Assembly: GCF_002105155.1 (NCBI RefSeq)
Contig: NW_019029070.1
Span: 1 to 59,030 of the forward strand
DNA: 59,030 nucleotides
Direction of reading: 5' to 3'
DNA from: Lobosporangium transversale
Lineage: Eukaryota; Mortierellomycota; Mortierellomycetes; Mortierellales; Mortierellaceae
The notes under the pieces were generated by a model. The model had not been told where the DNA came from and searched no databases. It saw only the letters and a list, made by a program, of their open reading frames with translations. Position numbers and translations under genes: made by a program. Positions 21,707 through 34,300 of this stretch are shown here, piece after piece. The number at the start of each line of letters is the position of its first letter. The stretch's first letter is position 1.

Positions 21707-23392
21707 CTACACCTTCCAAATCCCATAACCTAGCCAGACCTCTTCCAGAAGCTCAAACTTTAATAGATGGTTGGCAACCTTGTTTACAATTGGATGAGCC
21801 TCCATCGCCTGTAACTCATCGCTTGTTGAAGCGGTCATAGCATTAGTAGTAACAACAGTATCAACAGTATTAGCGGTAGAAGAAGGAATTGTAGTTGTGG
21901 CTGTTGTCGTTGTGGCTATTGCTGATGTCACGTCTAGGAGCATAGAACCAGGCCTAAAGTCATTTCCAGCGACTGAAGGTACTGTAACTTTAGCTTCACG
22001 TTTCTTGAGATTTTCATCACTCATTATCTCTGGTGTCGTTGACAGCGTTTCAGTATTCTTACTCTCAGTGCATTCTTTAGTCACTACGGTTGTCCCGACT
22101 GCTGCAGCAGCTGTTGTCCTTTTTTTGGCATAGTGGCCTTGGGCCCACTTCTTGATTGTAGTCATAATTAACTCTTTTGTATCCAATCCCTTGATCCGAA
22201 CTCGAAGGCGTTTCAGGTTGCTGCAATTCCATGGAATCTTATCGACCAAATCAATATCCATCTGATGACATGGAAGATCTACAAATGTCAGGTTGGGACA
22301 CCTTGACATCATCAAGTGAACCATCCATCCCTCTTTGAACGGATCATTTACAGAAAAGACGCTGCTTGAATTGTAGCTCCAGTTTGTGATTTTGGGTTTA
22401 TCAGCTCGGACGACGGTTAATGTAGGTTGGTTGCGGATCAGGCCCAAAATGAGGAGCGGTTTAATATCTTTGTATCGAAAGCGTAGGAACGTCATATTCG
22501 TAGACACTTTTGCAGCCATTTCATGAACCATCGTCCCGTTAGTGCTTCGCATGTCATAATCTTTTATATTCGGACTATATTTCCTGACTGTACTTCGAAT
22601 GAGCTCCGAGTTGGTGTCATCCAGTTTTATGTCGAAGCCTCGGATGTCCCAGTATACCAGGTTCGGGAAATGTGCCAATAGAGGATCAAGCTTCCCCCTG
22701 TTGGAATCAGGCCAGAGCACACGAGTGAGTGACATAATAATGCTAGTGACGCCATTGTGCTGGAATATCTCTTCATTTCCTTCCGGGAATATTTTACAAT
22801 CAACAACCTCTATTGACTTGAGATTGGGACATCTGGAAAGAATCTTGGAAAACGTGCCTCGAGTCATGTTAAGGCGCATTATCCGAAAGTCCTTAATGGC
22901 GGTGGTAGTAAAGTCGGTGACAGCTGTGGTTGAACCATCCTGAGAACTATCCTCGATCAGTGCTTCCTCTATTGCGAGCGTTTCTTTGCCAATCATATAT
23001 TTATTGCTATCAAGCTCCAGTTTTATGAGCGTGCGCAGATTTCGTCGGATGAGCTCAAAAACATGCTTATTATAGCCGTTTCTTGGCTTTAAATTGATAT
23101 GAAGCTGTCGCAGACAATTAACTCTCCCATCCCAGAGTAAGTTGAGCTGTGATCTTTTGGAAATGTCCATTGCTTTGCGGATATGATGTCCGTTTTTGGC
23201 CACAATTTGTGGATGCAGCTCTGAAAAACTTGATGAGGTTGCAAAATCGACGGTATGCCACAGACGAGATGTAAAGTTGGTACTCCAGGCTTTGGAGACT
23301 TGACTACATGCGACCATATCCTTTGTATTGAGGAGCTCACAGATCGCCTTCAGAATTGTTGGTTGAAGAATGAGTGTCGTTGCATCCGTCAT
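21707..23392 (-). CDS. F-box/LRR protein
   Basis: This 561-residue protein has an uninterrupted frame. Residues about 8-50 resemble an F-box (ILQPTILKAICELLN, DMVACSQVSKAWS, LWHTVDF), the Skp1-binding part of SCF ubiquitin ligases. Degenerate leucine-rich units follow (LRQLHINL, LIKLELD, LKSIEVVDC, LTFVDLPC, LKRLRVRIKG), the usual substrate-recognition part. A Thr/Ala-rich low-complexity segment lies at about 490-540. This architecture is greatly expanded in Mortierella-like fungi. The ATG at 23392 is chosen because the F-box begins directly after it and the upstream sequence is TC-rich. The substrate cannot be predicted. Confidence 0.8.
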   Translation of the reverse strand: MTDATTLILQPTILKAICELLNTKDMVACSQVSKAWSTNFTSRLWHTVDFATSSSFSELHPQIVAKNGHHIRKAMDISKRSQLNLLWDGRVNCLRQLHINLKPRNGYNKHVFELIRRNLRTLIKLELDSNKYMIGKETLAIEEALIEDSSQDGSTTAVTDFTTTAIKDFRIMRLNMTRGTFSKILSRCPNLKSIEVVDCKIFPEGNEEIFQHNGVTSIIMSLTRVLWPDSNRGKLDPLLAHFPNLVYWDIRGFDIKLDDTNSELIRSTVRKYSPNIKDYDMRSTNGTMVHEMAAKVSTNMTFLRFRYKDIKPLLILGLIRNQPTLTVVRADKPKITNWSYNSSSVFSVNDPFKEGWMVHLMMSRCPNLTFVDLPCHQMDIDLVDKIPWNCSNLKRLRVRIKGLDTKELIMTTIKKWAQGHYAKKRTTAAAAVGTTVVTKECTESKNTETLSTTPEIMSDENLKKREAKVTVPSVAGNDFRPGSMLLDVTSAIATTTTATTTIPSSTANTVDTVVTTNAMTASTSDELQAMEAHPIVNKVANHLLKFELLEEVWLGYGIWKV

Positions 23393-25947
23393 TTTCCTTT
23401 TCTTTTCTTTTCTTTATTTTCTTTCCCTTTTTCCCTTTGTATAAGTAGAAATAAAAATATAAAAACAGGTAGGGAAAAGTAAATAGGTAAAGACAAAGTT
23501 CTTGGACAAATTATGTATTAAAAGCTGAGGTGTCAGGGAATGAAAGATAAAAGAGAAGAAAAGTGGTTTGTGAATTTATAATTTATAGATGCCAGTATGC
23601 ATGTTACGTACCTCTGGGTCAAATGATGCAGACTAACAAACACAATGTGCATGGAATACTTTTGTCTCTACTTCGCCTTTTTTTCAGGGCGAATAGTCGC
23701 AATTGCATCGCCCCCACAAACACAAAAATTACTCGTACACACACACAATGAAATCTAACTCAGGGGCATCACAATCAATCAATAGTAGTCCGTCAGTAAG
23801 TGTTTGCCGAGAGGATATCTTGGCGGGTGAAGAGCAATTCGCTTGACAAAATGAAAACAATCATAGAGTGCTGGTATTGTTTGTATACACAGTGACCTCA
23901 TTCATCAGATCTTTGCCTTGACCCACACTATATCACTTTAATAAGTCCAAGGAGAAATCGATGGCAATGCTGTGCCTTCCTACAGTGGCAATTCCATCAT
24001 GGGCACACTCAGCAAACACGAATTCAAGGAACAGTGTTGAAGGGAGATCACATACCAAGACATTGCCCCCAATGCCATCGGAGGAATTTAAAGTTACGCG
24101 GCTTTGTTATAGTATTTTTTCTTGGGAAAAAAAAAAAAAAAAAAAAAAAAAAAGATGGAGATCTGGAGACTGAGGGCCGCAGCAATAATTTGTTGAGAAG
24201 GTGTCAGGACTGGACGAAAAATACAAATCCTTCTGCCATCCTGTGTAATTCAGCACAAGATGTAGGTGGTTTTTTTTTTTTTTTTTTTTTTAATTTCAAG
24301 TGAATAAAGGAGCTGCATCTGAGATCAATGAAGCTACAAAGATTGAATCAGCACATCGATCATGTCACTCTTTAATGCTTTTATCATCAGCAATGGCCCA
24401 AGATTGAATTCATTTAGTTCAGTTAGTACAGACTCTCAGTGTTTAAAAAGACTTGCGACTTGAATCCTTTATTACCCATCCGGTATCATGGCCAAGGAAA
24501 TTCAAGGAAAACACTTTATTATTTCAAACTATCTATTTTTGATCAGGCCCTTCGTTGTACAACTGCACTGTTGCACTATTGCACTGTTGTATTAACCATT
24601 GAAGGTCGCTATGACCCGAAGGAAAACGCCCAAGAAACCTTGTTTTATATGCTGCTTCTCTCTTTTTTTTTTTTTTTTTTTTTTTGTATATCTTACTCCT
24701 TCTGTAGAAGGTCCACTTCCGCGATAAAACCATACACTAAAAGAAGTATCCACATTTATCATCTTTCAGTAACTTCTCCTTGCTGTGCACAGCGGTTGAT
24801 TTGGTTATTGCATACTAAGATAGGCCAAGTACCAGATGCTTCGATTATAGCCAAAACAACAGAGTTAATGAAGCCAAAGAATGCTGTATGTGGGTTCCGT
24901 AGTCTGCAAATAAACGAAAACTAATCCTTCATCAAAAAGCCCTGGCGCAGTGGTGGGCAAGTGCACCGAGAATACAGAGTAGAGAGCTTACAGAAGAAAA
25001 TAAAAAAAAAAAAAGTTGATCCCCTATATAGTTCATTACTGATTCTTTTTCTCGCAAGCTTGTAAGGGGATAAGATGAAAAGAAAAGAACGTGCTAAAAA
25101 TATATTCCCCGATTTGGCGACACATTCCACCTTTTAGCCAATTTAATAAACTTAGAAGCGAAGGGCAGAGTAATGCATACATACAATATATATCCATTGG
25201 GAAATCGCACTCTTAGTTATAAGACACATTCTCGGCTGTATTTCAGCTTATAGCCAAGAGAGAAGGGAAGAGACATAAAGTGGCAGTTGGGGTGTAATTC
25301 GGAACCAAGTTGTTACCTTGGCCAGTAGACGTTTCCTTCATAGGTGGAAGAGAAGAGATCAAATGGCACTGGGACTAAACTGTATGTCACATATAATATA
25401 ATCTCTACTTTCACAAATCCGTCAAGAGACTCGCGCATTATCTCTCTGCCCACCAAGGAACAGAAGCGAAGGGAAAGCATATGGAGGGAACATGAAAAAC
25501 CAAAAAAAAAAAAAAAAAAAAAAAAAAAGTGTGGAAGTTCAATTCATCATTGTCGTTGTCTTTTTACCTGATGGTTGATGAGTGGCTACTGCTTACTGAG
25601 CTAACGTTACTTTATTATCGGTGTCGCTGTTGTTGTTTGCTGCTATTCTGTTTGTTACTGATGTCGCGGATGTTGTTGTGATCAAAGAGTTAAAAATACA
25701 AGTTTTTCGGTGACGCGATTAGGCCAGGATTGTGCTATTCTCCAGGAACAGCGCCACCAATTCTCTTCTTTTCAACGGAGTAACAACTTGAACAGATGCG
25801 AGAAAAACATTTTGCCATCCAACACCTTTGTCATCGAGAATAGTTAGAAAACATTTAGTACCCAATTTTTTTACTATCAATCAGCCTTTTTTTCCGATAT
25901 CTCTCATCCTTTTGTTTTAATACTTTTAATATTGCTTTTGCTTCAAC
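23393..25947. other. Intergenic, no gene recognised
   Basis: 2.5 kb between two divergently transcribed genes. Poly-A or poly-T tracts at about 24126-24153, 24270-24291, 24663-24685 and 25502-25528. An open frame at 24439-24924 runs through a T-run and shows no family resemblance. An isolated tRNA A-box-like string (TGGCGCAGTGG at about 24944) has no B box downstream. Confidence 0.5.
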
Positions 25948-27752
25948 ATGGCTACTGCAACCATGACAGCAACATTGTTTGATGGTAAAAATTGGTGGCG
26001 GCGAAAGTTCAAAAAAGTGTACCAAACAATTCTACCAGTTTCCTTGCTGGCAGTGTAATGGAAGGGTCAAGAGAATATACATTACCGGACCTCTTCTTAT
26101 ACGAACTTTTTTTTTATTTTTATTTTTATTTTTATCTTTTTGATACTTTCATGAATAATGTATTATTCCTGTTCATCTTTCAGACGATGTGTGTCCAGTA
26201 TGTCAAACCGACCGATACCTGAATCCACAAATGAAACTCAAGGTTGGACCATGTTTTCACAAAATGTAAGTTTTTTTTTTTCTCTTCTTTCTTTCTTTCT
26301 TTCCTAATGTGCAACCACCGAGCTAGATATGAACGATGATATACAAAGTACTTTCCTTTACATTTAACAGAATGGGATGTGATTGTGATTGTGATTGTTA
26401 TTTTATTATGTTACAAGGTGTGATAATTGCATAGATCGTCTTTTTGCACATGGTCCGGCACCTTGTCCAACTTGTCGTCAAACACTCAGGAGAGCAGCCT
26501 TTTCAGAGCAGACCTTTGAAGATCTAACAGTAGAAAAGGAGGTTCGCATCAGAAAACAAATGGCAACCAAGTATGTCCTCGGAAAGCATTTCACTGAGCG
26601 TGAAGAAAACGAACACCAAGGGGAAGACCCCAGAATCTGATCCGATCAATTGAGTTGAACGGTTATTTTTTCCACCTTTCTTAACCTAGGTTTAATAAGC
26701 GAAGAGAGGATTTCAAAACACTCAAGGATTATAATGATTACTTGGAAACAGTGGAAGATTTGAGTAATTTTTTTTTTTTTTTTTTTTTTTTCATGTAGTG
26801 GATGACATTTTTATTTATTTATATATTTATTTTTGTGATACTTATTATGAGATTTTGATCCCTGCTATTTTTTTCTTCTTTTCCTGTTAGCATTTAAACT
26901 GGTCAATGAGATTGATGTGGAAACAACAAAGGCAGCCATCGACAAATTTGCTGCTGAGAACCGTGACCTGATCAGAATCAATGCAGATCGCTTGGTAATA
27001 TTCAAATGAATAGTAGTGATGAGATAGTACTCTTCATTGATTACTGGGTTGTGTCCCTACAGTGTACCTCGTGATGTTGATACCTAAAGACTTTATTTTG
27101 CCATTCGTGTTTTCTCTTTATTTAGCTTAATGAGACCCGTCTGGCAACTCAGTTAGCAGAGAAGCAGCGTCAATTGAAACAGATGAAGCGAGAGGAGTAT
27201 TTGAGGCAATTACAGGCAGAAGAGGAGGCCAAGTCAGAGGATCGTAAAAACCTGATCCAGGAATTAGCAACGTCTGATAAATCAGCAAAGACGATCCTGG
27301 ATTCACGAAAGCAGGCCATCTCCTTAAAGAAGACATCTATGCGCAAGACAGAAGTCAAGCCATCGTCGTCTTCGTCTAGCTCTTTTGGTACACCGTTGCT
27401 TTCAGATTCTTATTGGCGGATGCAACGAGACGATGATATGGATCGACACCATGACGACGAGGACGAGATGGGTGTGGAAGGAGCAGGAGCATTTGATCCA
27501 GTACAGTCACAGTACATGGATGTGGATTTAGGGGTTGGATATGTGAACAGTGTGAACAACAATAAGGCTCATGCAGGTGGATTGGTATATCCACTGTTGA
27601 CATCGAGTATTGGAGTAAAGGATTTGTATGTGGAACCAGCGGGGATTGGGTCATTGAACGCGATGTCGAAAGCAGGTGGATATCGACTTGCTTTCGGATA
27701 TGAACGTGCGATCCAAGATGCACATACTGCCCTTTTTGAAGCAGCTCTGTAG
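25948..27752 (+). CDS. TFB3: TFIIH/CAK assembly subunit TFB3 (MAT1)
   Basis: Six exons: 25948-25984, 26184-26265, 26418-26570, 26690-26763, 26891-26994 and 27126-27752. All introns are GT-AG and the spliced frame is open for 358 residues. The N-terminal RING is complete: C16-x2-C19, C36-x-H38-x2-C41-x2-C44 and C56-x2-C59. It is followed by the MAT1 signature FEDLTVEKEVRIRK, then FNKREEDFKTLKDYNDYLE, a long coiled coil (about 150-225) and a C-terminal hydrophobic end (GYERAIQDAHTALFEAAL) like that which binds CDK7-cyclin H. The protein anchors the kinase module to TFIIH for Pol II CTD phosphorylation and repair. The acidic insert at about 245-265 looks lineage specific. Confidence 0.93.
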
Positions 27753-28389
27753 GAAAAAAAAAAAAAAAAAAAAAGGATTAAAAAAGACGCGTTCGTATTA
27801 AGGGTAATGTACATTGTTAGACATAGAAGGAATTGATTTTGCTTGATAATGATAATGCGAGTGGCTTTTTTATCTACGTACGTTATACAATGCACGTGCG
27901 AAGGAATGATGGATGGATGAGGAAAGGATGGAAGTAAGAGATTTCTCTGCTCTCTTTTCCTTTGCAATTGAAATTGATTTTTTGCAGTCGCTCCTTTATT
28001 TTATTTTTGCCTCTTTTCCTTTTCGAGACCCACCTTCCTTGTATGTAAGTACACCCAAACTGGGCCGACAATCGATTGCCGGAAAGGGAACATGCTTTAC
28101 TTTATTTTTTTTTATTTTTTTTAATACGCTCATCAGCATTGGTTGCAATTCATAATTCACTTTACAAACTAAAGAAAAAAAAAAAAAAAAAAAAAAAAAA
28201 AGAGAGAAAACAAAACATTCAACACAATACAGTTTCATTTTGTAATTCATCATTCTCATCCTTTTTTCGCACACGCGTTGTTGATCCGACTTTTTTTTTT
28301 TTTTTCTTTTTCTTTTTTACTTTTTTTCTTTTCCTTTTTCTTTTTCTATTCTTAATTCTTGAACATCCTGGACAATCTACAGTTTATAC

Positions 28390-28422
<33 letters not shown>

Positions 28423-29763
28423 TGACTCCTAAATCACTTGGTAAAGTGATCGCATGGTACTGGTTGTTTAGTGTTTACAAGTTGGCAAAGATCCAAGATG
28501 GGTGAATTGAGTAATGTACGAACAGAGGCACAATCTAGCAACTCTTTGCCTTCAGATGGAGATGGTGTAAACAGAGTCATTGTCATTAGTGATAGTAAAG
28601 CGTAGCAGTAATTAGCTATATATATATATTTATTGTGTGTTATGAATCATCTCTCAATGACACAGAAGCGTTATGTCAATTGTCAATTGTCAATTGTCAA
28701 TTATCAATAATAAGAGTATAAGAAAAAGGGTCAACATTAGAATGTTGAAAACAAAACAAAGCAGAAAAAGTATTGTTCAACAGACTTCCCGTTGGTTGTA
28801 TTGACTGACACGACAATGATCTGCCGTCTTTATTATTATTATTGTTGTTTTATTTTTCGTCCACATCACCTTCTTTTCTCTGCAACCTTCTTGAACATGT
28901 TTCTTTTCTTCAGTTTTCAAAAGGGATCGATGGTTGGATGGGAGGATACGTGAGGCTTTTTTTTTTTTTTTTTTTTTGCAAAGGATAGGCGTAAAGGAAG
29001 AATTTTGTAATGATCCCTGTATGGGAAAAAGATGACATAGTGTTACAGGAAAAAAGAACAATCTGGTTTGGAAAAAAAAAAAAAAGAAAAGAAAAACGAG
29101 AGCATGCATGCAAGTTATAAAGTTGATACTTGAAAAGGAATACAACTCTTTTCCGTTATTCCTTTGCTTCCAACTGTCATGAAGGATTTTTTTTTTACTT
29201 AATTTTTTTTTTTTTTATTATGAGGAGTGGTTCCCAGAGATGACCATCCGGTGTAGCCTTAGTGCCAGATGTGCCTGATCTGCTTCGTCTTAAAGTAAAA
29301 GAAGAAGGAAGGAAAAAGAAGAAGAAGCAATTAGAACAAGTAGAAGAAACAGAAGAAAGAGCCCACATTATTATGACTGTGGAGCACAATCTGATCATTT
29401 CAAAGACTCGGGACTTTTATTACTTAAATTAATACAACTTTCAGCAATGACCACCATTTATTTATTTATTTTCAATTACGAAACAGCTTTGTGAAACTGA
29501 CTTTTTTTTTATTTTTTATTTTTTAATTATTTTTATTCTTTTTTCCTCTTTTTTACTTCTCTTTCTTTTATTCTTTTTATTTTCTCTTTCCCTGTCGATC
29601 CATTGATTACTTTATATGATAAAACACCTAAAGCAAGGTTTTCCTTCACTAAAAAGACACTCGTTTTTGACTATACTAACATCAAGAAGAAAACAAAAAA
29701 TAAAAAATAACGTAATAGATACAAGAGCAATTTAAAATTCTGATTCAACAAAAAAAAAAAAAA
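27753..29763. other. Intergenic between TFB3 and MADS-box gene
   Basis: No gene is supported. It holds many A and T runs (27753-27774, 28172-28200, 28290-28304, 28389-28417, 28958-28977 and others) and a short tandem repeat (TCAATTG, about five units) at 28674-28708. The last 250 bp are T-rich then A-rich, ending in an A-run that abuts the MADS-box ATG. Confidence 0.5.
28674..28708. repeat. TCAATTG tandem repeat
   Basis: About five 7 bp units, the last one altered to TCAATTA. Confidence 0.8.
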
Positions 29764-30994
29764 ATGAGTTCCACAAAACGACAAGCCGCAGCTATGGGAT
29801 CTGCAACTGATGATCAGGACCATAATAACCCTGAGGGAGGCAGTGGAGCTGGCGATGATCACCTCGACAAAAAATTTAAGCAGGTCCATGGGGATGGAGA
29901 TGAAGACGATGACGACGATGATGATGAGGAGGCTCCCAAGAGTGGCAAGCGTGCTGGAAGAAGAAAGATCAAGATTGAGTATATCGAAGACAAAAGTCGA
30001 CGCCATATCACCTTCTCAAAACGCAAGTCTGGAATCATGAAGAAGGTATTAAAAAGAAAAGTTCCCCTCCTTACCTCTGGACCTTCTTTCTTCCTTCCTT
30101 CCCTCATTCCATTCATTCATTAATCATCTCTGATGGATATTGTTTTTTTTTTTATATATATGCACTGTTGCTTCTGCTGTTAACTGACAATGAAGTCACT
30201 TTGTCGTTCCTAATTTATTTTCAGGCATATGAACTTAGTACCCTCACAGGAACTCAAGTCTTGTTGTTGGTTGTTTCAGAGACAGGGCTCGTCTACACGT
30301 TCACGACACCTAAATTGCAACCTTTGGTCACTAAACCTGAAGGCAAAAACCTCATTCAAGCCTGTCTGCATGCTCCTGACAAGGAACCTACTCCTGTAAG
30401 TCCTTATTATTTATTACTATTCATTATTATTTACTATTATTATTATTATTTTTCCTTGTCTGTCATTTGATCTGGATGTATTTAATTTCAATTTCAATTT
30501 CAATATCAATTTGTTCATTACGGAGCAATTATAATTTAACCCCAAGCCTCTGTTTATTTAATTGCGATTTTATTTTATTTATTTATTTATTTATTTTTTT
30601 ATTTTTTTTTAAATATCAGGATCGGTATACCGCACCTGAGCAAGAATCCTCTCCTGCAGCAGGATCAGAACATGACCGCGAAGAAGAACCATCGTCTCCG
30701 CAGCAGCCCTCTCCACAACAACCACCTACACAACCACCACCACAACAAGGTCAACAACCACCTTATCCCAACTCTTCTTCTGCAGCAATGGGAATGTACC
30801 CTCCACCTTATAGCCATATCCCTTTCCCAAATCAGGCCTCTGGAGGTCCATACAACTATCCCAACATGGGTTATCAGAACGCACCCAATCCCAATGGCCC
30901 TCCCCCACCTGGTTCACAGCAATACTGGGGTCAACAACAAGCTGGAGCCCCCCCATCCAATTCTGTACCTCCATCAAAAGGTGGGCGAGGAGAC

Positions 30995-31000
<6 letters not shown>
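29764..31000 (+). CDS. MCM1: MCM1/SRF-type MADS-box transcription factor
   Basis: Three exons: 29764-30045, 30225-30395 and 30620-31000, giving 277 residues. An acidic run (about 45-56) precedes the MADS domain at about 64-122. The basic helix GRRKIKIEYIEDKSRRHITF and SKRKSGIMKK are in exon 1, and the strand region TGTQVLLLVVSETGLVYTF in exon 2. The SAM-like extension KPEGKNLIQACL follows. The sequence is SRF/MCM1 type rather than MEF2 type (KIEYI, RRHITFSKRK). The C-terminus is Pro/Gln-rich, a likely activation region. MCM1-type factors control mating, cell-cycle and metabolic genes at CC(A/T)6GG sites. The first intron falls exactly at the end of the first MADS helix. Confidence 0.92.
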
Positions 31001-31025
<25 letters not shown>

Positions 31026-31362
31026 TAATAAAGGCAAACGAAAAGAAGAGGAAAGAAAAAAAAAAAAAAAAAAAAAAAAAATTCCATATTCATCCAAAGG
31101 AAACACGTCTAGTTTGAGGGCAGAAGAAGCCAACATTTTTTTTTTTTTTTTTTTTTTTTTTATTACTTTCCGCACCCCAAAAGTGCATCAAACAATAATA
31201 AAGGAAGAAAGAAATAAAAACTTTGTACGTTACAGAAAAATGTTTTTTTATTTTTTTTTTATTTTACTATTTGTCTATTCATGACAGCTTCCTTTTTTTT
31301 TTTTTTTTTTAAAAAAATTCTAGTAATGATGATAGTAAGTGATAAATTATTTTTTTTTCTTT
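31001..31362. other. Convergent 3' region between MADS-box gene and RPB2
   Basis: 360 bp of A and T runs (31000-31025, 31056-31080, 31137-31160, 31292-31310) containing AATAATAAAGG-type polyadenylation signals at about 31025 and 31194. The two 3' UTRs must lie close together or overlap here. Confidence 0.6.
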
Positions 31363-34300
31363 TTAATGCCTTGTTCCAGAATCAACAGTAAACATTCGGG
31401 GTGCAATGGACATGGCCATAAGTTCTTGAACCAAGAGTTTCATTGCATAGGGGATATGGATCTGTGAAATCTGGGTCGTGTTCTTGCAGGACCGGCATTC
31501 AAAACTGTTCTTCGATAGCGATGCAATCGCCATTAGACCACATAAATCGCACACATGCACTCTGTATGCGTCCGACGCATCAAACAGACGCTCCTTCAAA
31601 AACTGGGCAACTCCGTGGGAGATCATACTAGAAAAATAAAATAAAATAAAATAAAAAAGGACAAGAGATCATTAATATAAACATTAGCTTAAACAAACAA
31701 TCGTCTTCCTGCGCCGATTTGAAGGAAGGAAATATTATACAAAAAAAAAAAAAAAAAAAAAAGAAAGAGAAAGAGAGACACTACATACCAATCACGCTCC
31801 ATCTCTCCGAAACGAAGACCTCCATCACGACTCCTTCCTTCGACTGGTTGACGTGTCAAGATCTGGACAGGCCCACGTGCACGAGAGTGAATCTTGTCAT
31901 CCACCATGTGTTTCAAACGCTGGTAATATGTGGGTCCCAAAAAGACTTGTGCTGTCAGCTTACGTCCTGTGTGTCCATTATACATCACCTCAAATCCACG
32001 CTGCTGGTAATTATGTTTCCGAAGTGCTTCCGAAATTGCTTCTACAGTCACATCCGTAAATGGTGTTGCATCTCCCTCACTTCCCTCTAACGTCGAGACC
32101 TTCGACAACAGACATTCAACCAAATGTCCAATCGTCATACGTGAAGGAATGGCATGTGGGTTGATGATGATATCAGGTGTAATACCCTCTGCTGTAAAAG
32201 GCATGTCCTCCTGACGATAAGTGATACCAATGGTACCTTTTTGACCGTGACGGGATGCAAATTTGTCACCCATCTGAGGCACACGAGTCGAGCGAACACG
32301 GACCTTGACAAATTTAACACCTTCATGATTGGTCGTCAACATCACCTGATCCACAATACCCGTCTCCGTGCTTTTCAGTGGTGTCGATGCATCCAATTTG
32401 GAGTGGGATCCCGTGCGCTGACCTAATTCAGTCGATTCCTCTGGAATAGGCTTTGTCTTTCCAATGATAATGTCATCACCAGAGACTCTGGTTCCAGGCG
32501 CAATCAATCCATCGTCATCCAGCTTTTCGTACGTTCCATGTCGCAAACGTAATACATGCTCGCGTGTGGGCTTCTCAAACTCCTCCATCACAGTCATACC
32601 AATCTTCTTCTCTTGATCCATATATGTGCGGAAGTACAAACTGCGGAACAATCCACGATCAATGGACGACTGGTTCATAATGACCGAATCTTCTTGATTG
32701 TATCCTGAATAGCATAAAATCGCCACTATTGCATTTTGACCTGCAGGCAATTCACGGAATCGTAGATACTCCATTGAACGCGTCGTCGCCAATGGCTTTT
32801 GAGGATAGTACAAAATGTTGGCTAACGTATCCATACGTACTTGGTAATTTGTCACATAGATACCCATAGCTTGTTTACCCATAGCAGATTGGTAAGTATT
32901 ACGAGGAGACTATATGTTACATTAGCAGGGAATATAACAAAAGATAAAACATGGTTAAGGTCATGAATAAAATTAGAAGATGGCCTGATTAAGCTTTGGA
33001 ATAAATAAATAAATAAACTGCGCGGCGTCAAACATTACCTGATTATGATCAGGGAAGGGAATAATACTGGCACAAATTCCCAAAATCATACTAGGATGAA
33101 TCTCACAGTGAGTCCATGTATGTAGTGAGACTGAAGAAGCTCCTTTGAGTCTTCCTGAAGCATCTCGGGGTTGTTGCACACGGTGGATCTGTCGTGACTC
33201 TGCCAGATCTTCGGGTGTCATGCAGATCAAAATCGTCTCTTCTTCTTCAGCATCCACATATTCTACAAGGCCATTAGCCAACAAATCGTTCCATCCCCAT
33301 GGTTCCTATACATTCCAATAAACAAAGTAATGAATATAAAGAATAAATAATAGTAAATAAATAAATTAGCACCTTACACCACAATATAATCATATGCAAT
33401 AAAAGTGAGCTTCACTTACCACTGTCTTGCCCTCCTCGTTAATATACATGGGCTGGGAGAGCTCATCAACATGCTCCTTCCTCAGCAAAAGCTTCTGGTC
33501 CTCAACAATAAAGAGTGGCCTTAAGCATCGTCCCGCATCTGTGTACATCCTCAACTCCTTCTCACGAATATCCTTGACAATTGACACCTCAGGATTGATA
33601 TCCAAGTTTCTACGCAGTCGCTTCAACGTGCTGACAAGACTGCTTGGATCACGATGAACACCTGCCCAGACTCCGTTGACAAAGACCTTGGTTGCATCCA
33701 AGATGTTATTAGCTGTCAACTCCTCCAAATTTTCCATACCCCACTCTTCCAAGAACTCAATGATGGGTGCAGAGGGTGAACCAACAGAGATCGTAGTCAT
33801 CAAGGCCAAATTTTTAACCAAACCACAAGCCTGTCCCTCAGGTGTTTCAGCTGGGCAGACCATACCCCAATGTGTATTGTGCAACTGACGAGGCTTTGCA
33901 ATTTTTCCATCGCGTCCAATAGGAGTATTGCAACGACGCAAGTGGGAGAGTGTTGAGGCAAATGTGTATCTATTCAAGACTTGTGACACACCAGCTCTTG
34001 ACTGCATGGCCTTCATCTGCTCACCCCAGTTTCCTGTTGCGAGCGAGTATTTAAGTCCGTTCGTGATTGTGTTCGACTTGACGGCCACTGATAAAACAAA
34101 GTCCTTGTTACTATCAATACACTTAAAAAAAAAAAAAAAGGGGGGGGGGAGGAGAAGTGAATAAGAGTGTAATCTCACGCATAAAAAGGAATCTTTTCCG
34201 CTAGAGGCAGCATAGATAAAGAGTATACCTTCCGCAAGTATTTGCTAACGTCCTTAGTAAGCTTCAAAAACAGGATCTTGAACAGTCCTCCCAACAAGGG

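Noticed and set aside
24439-24924. 161-codon open frame
   Set aside because: It crosses a T-run, resembles no family I know and has no supporting splice or promoter context.
24944-24975. tRNA or SINE signal (A-box-like TGGCGCAGTGG)
   Set aside because: No B box within 60 bp downstream and no cloverleaf arms; probably chance.
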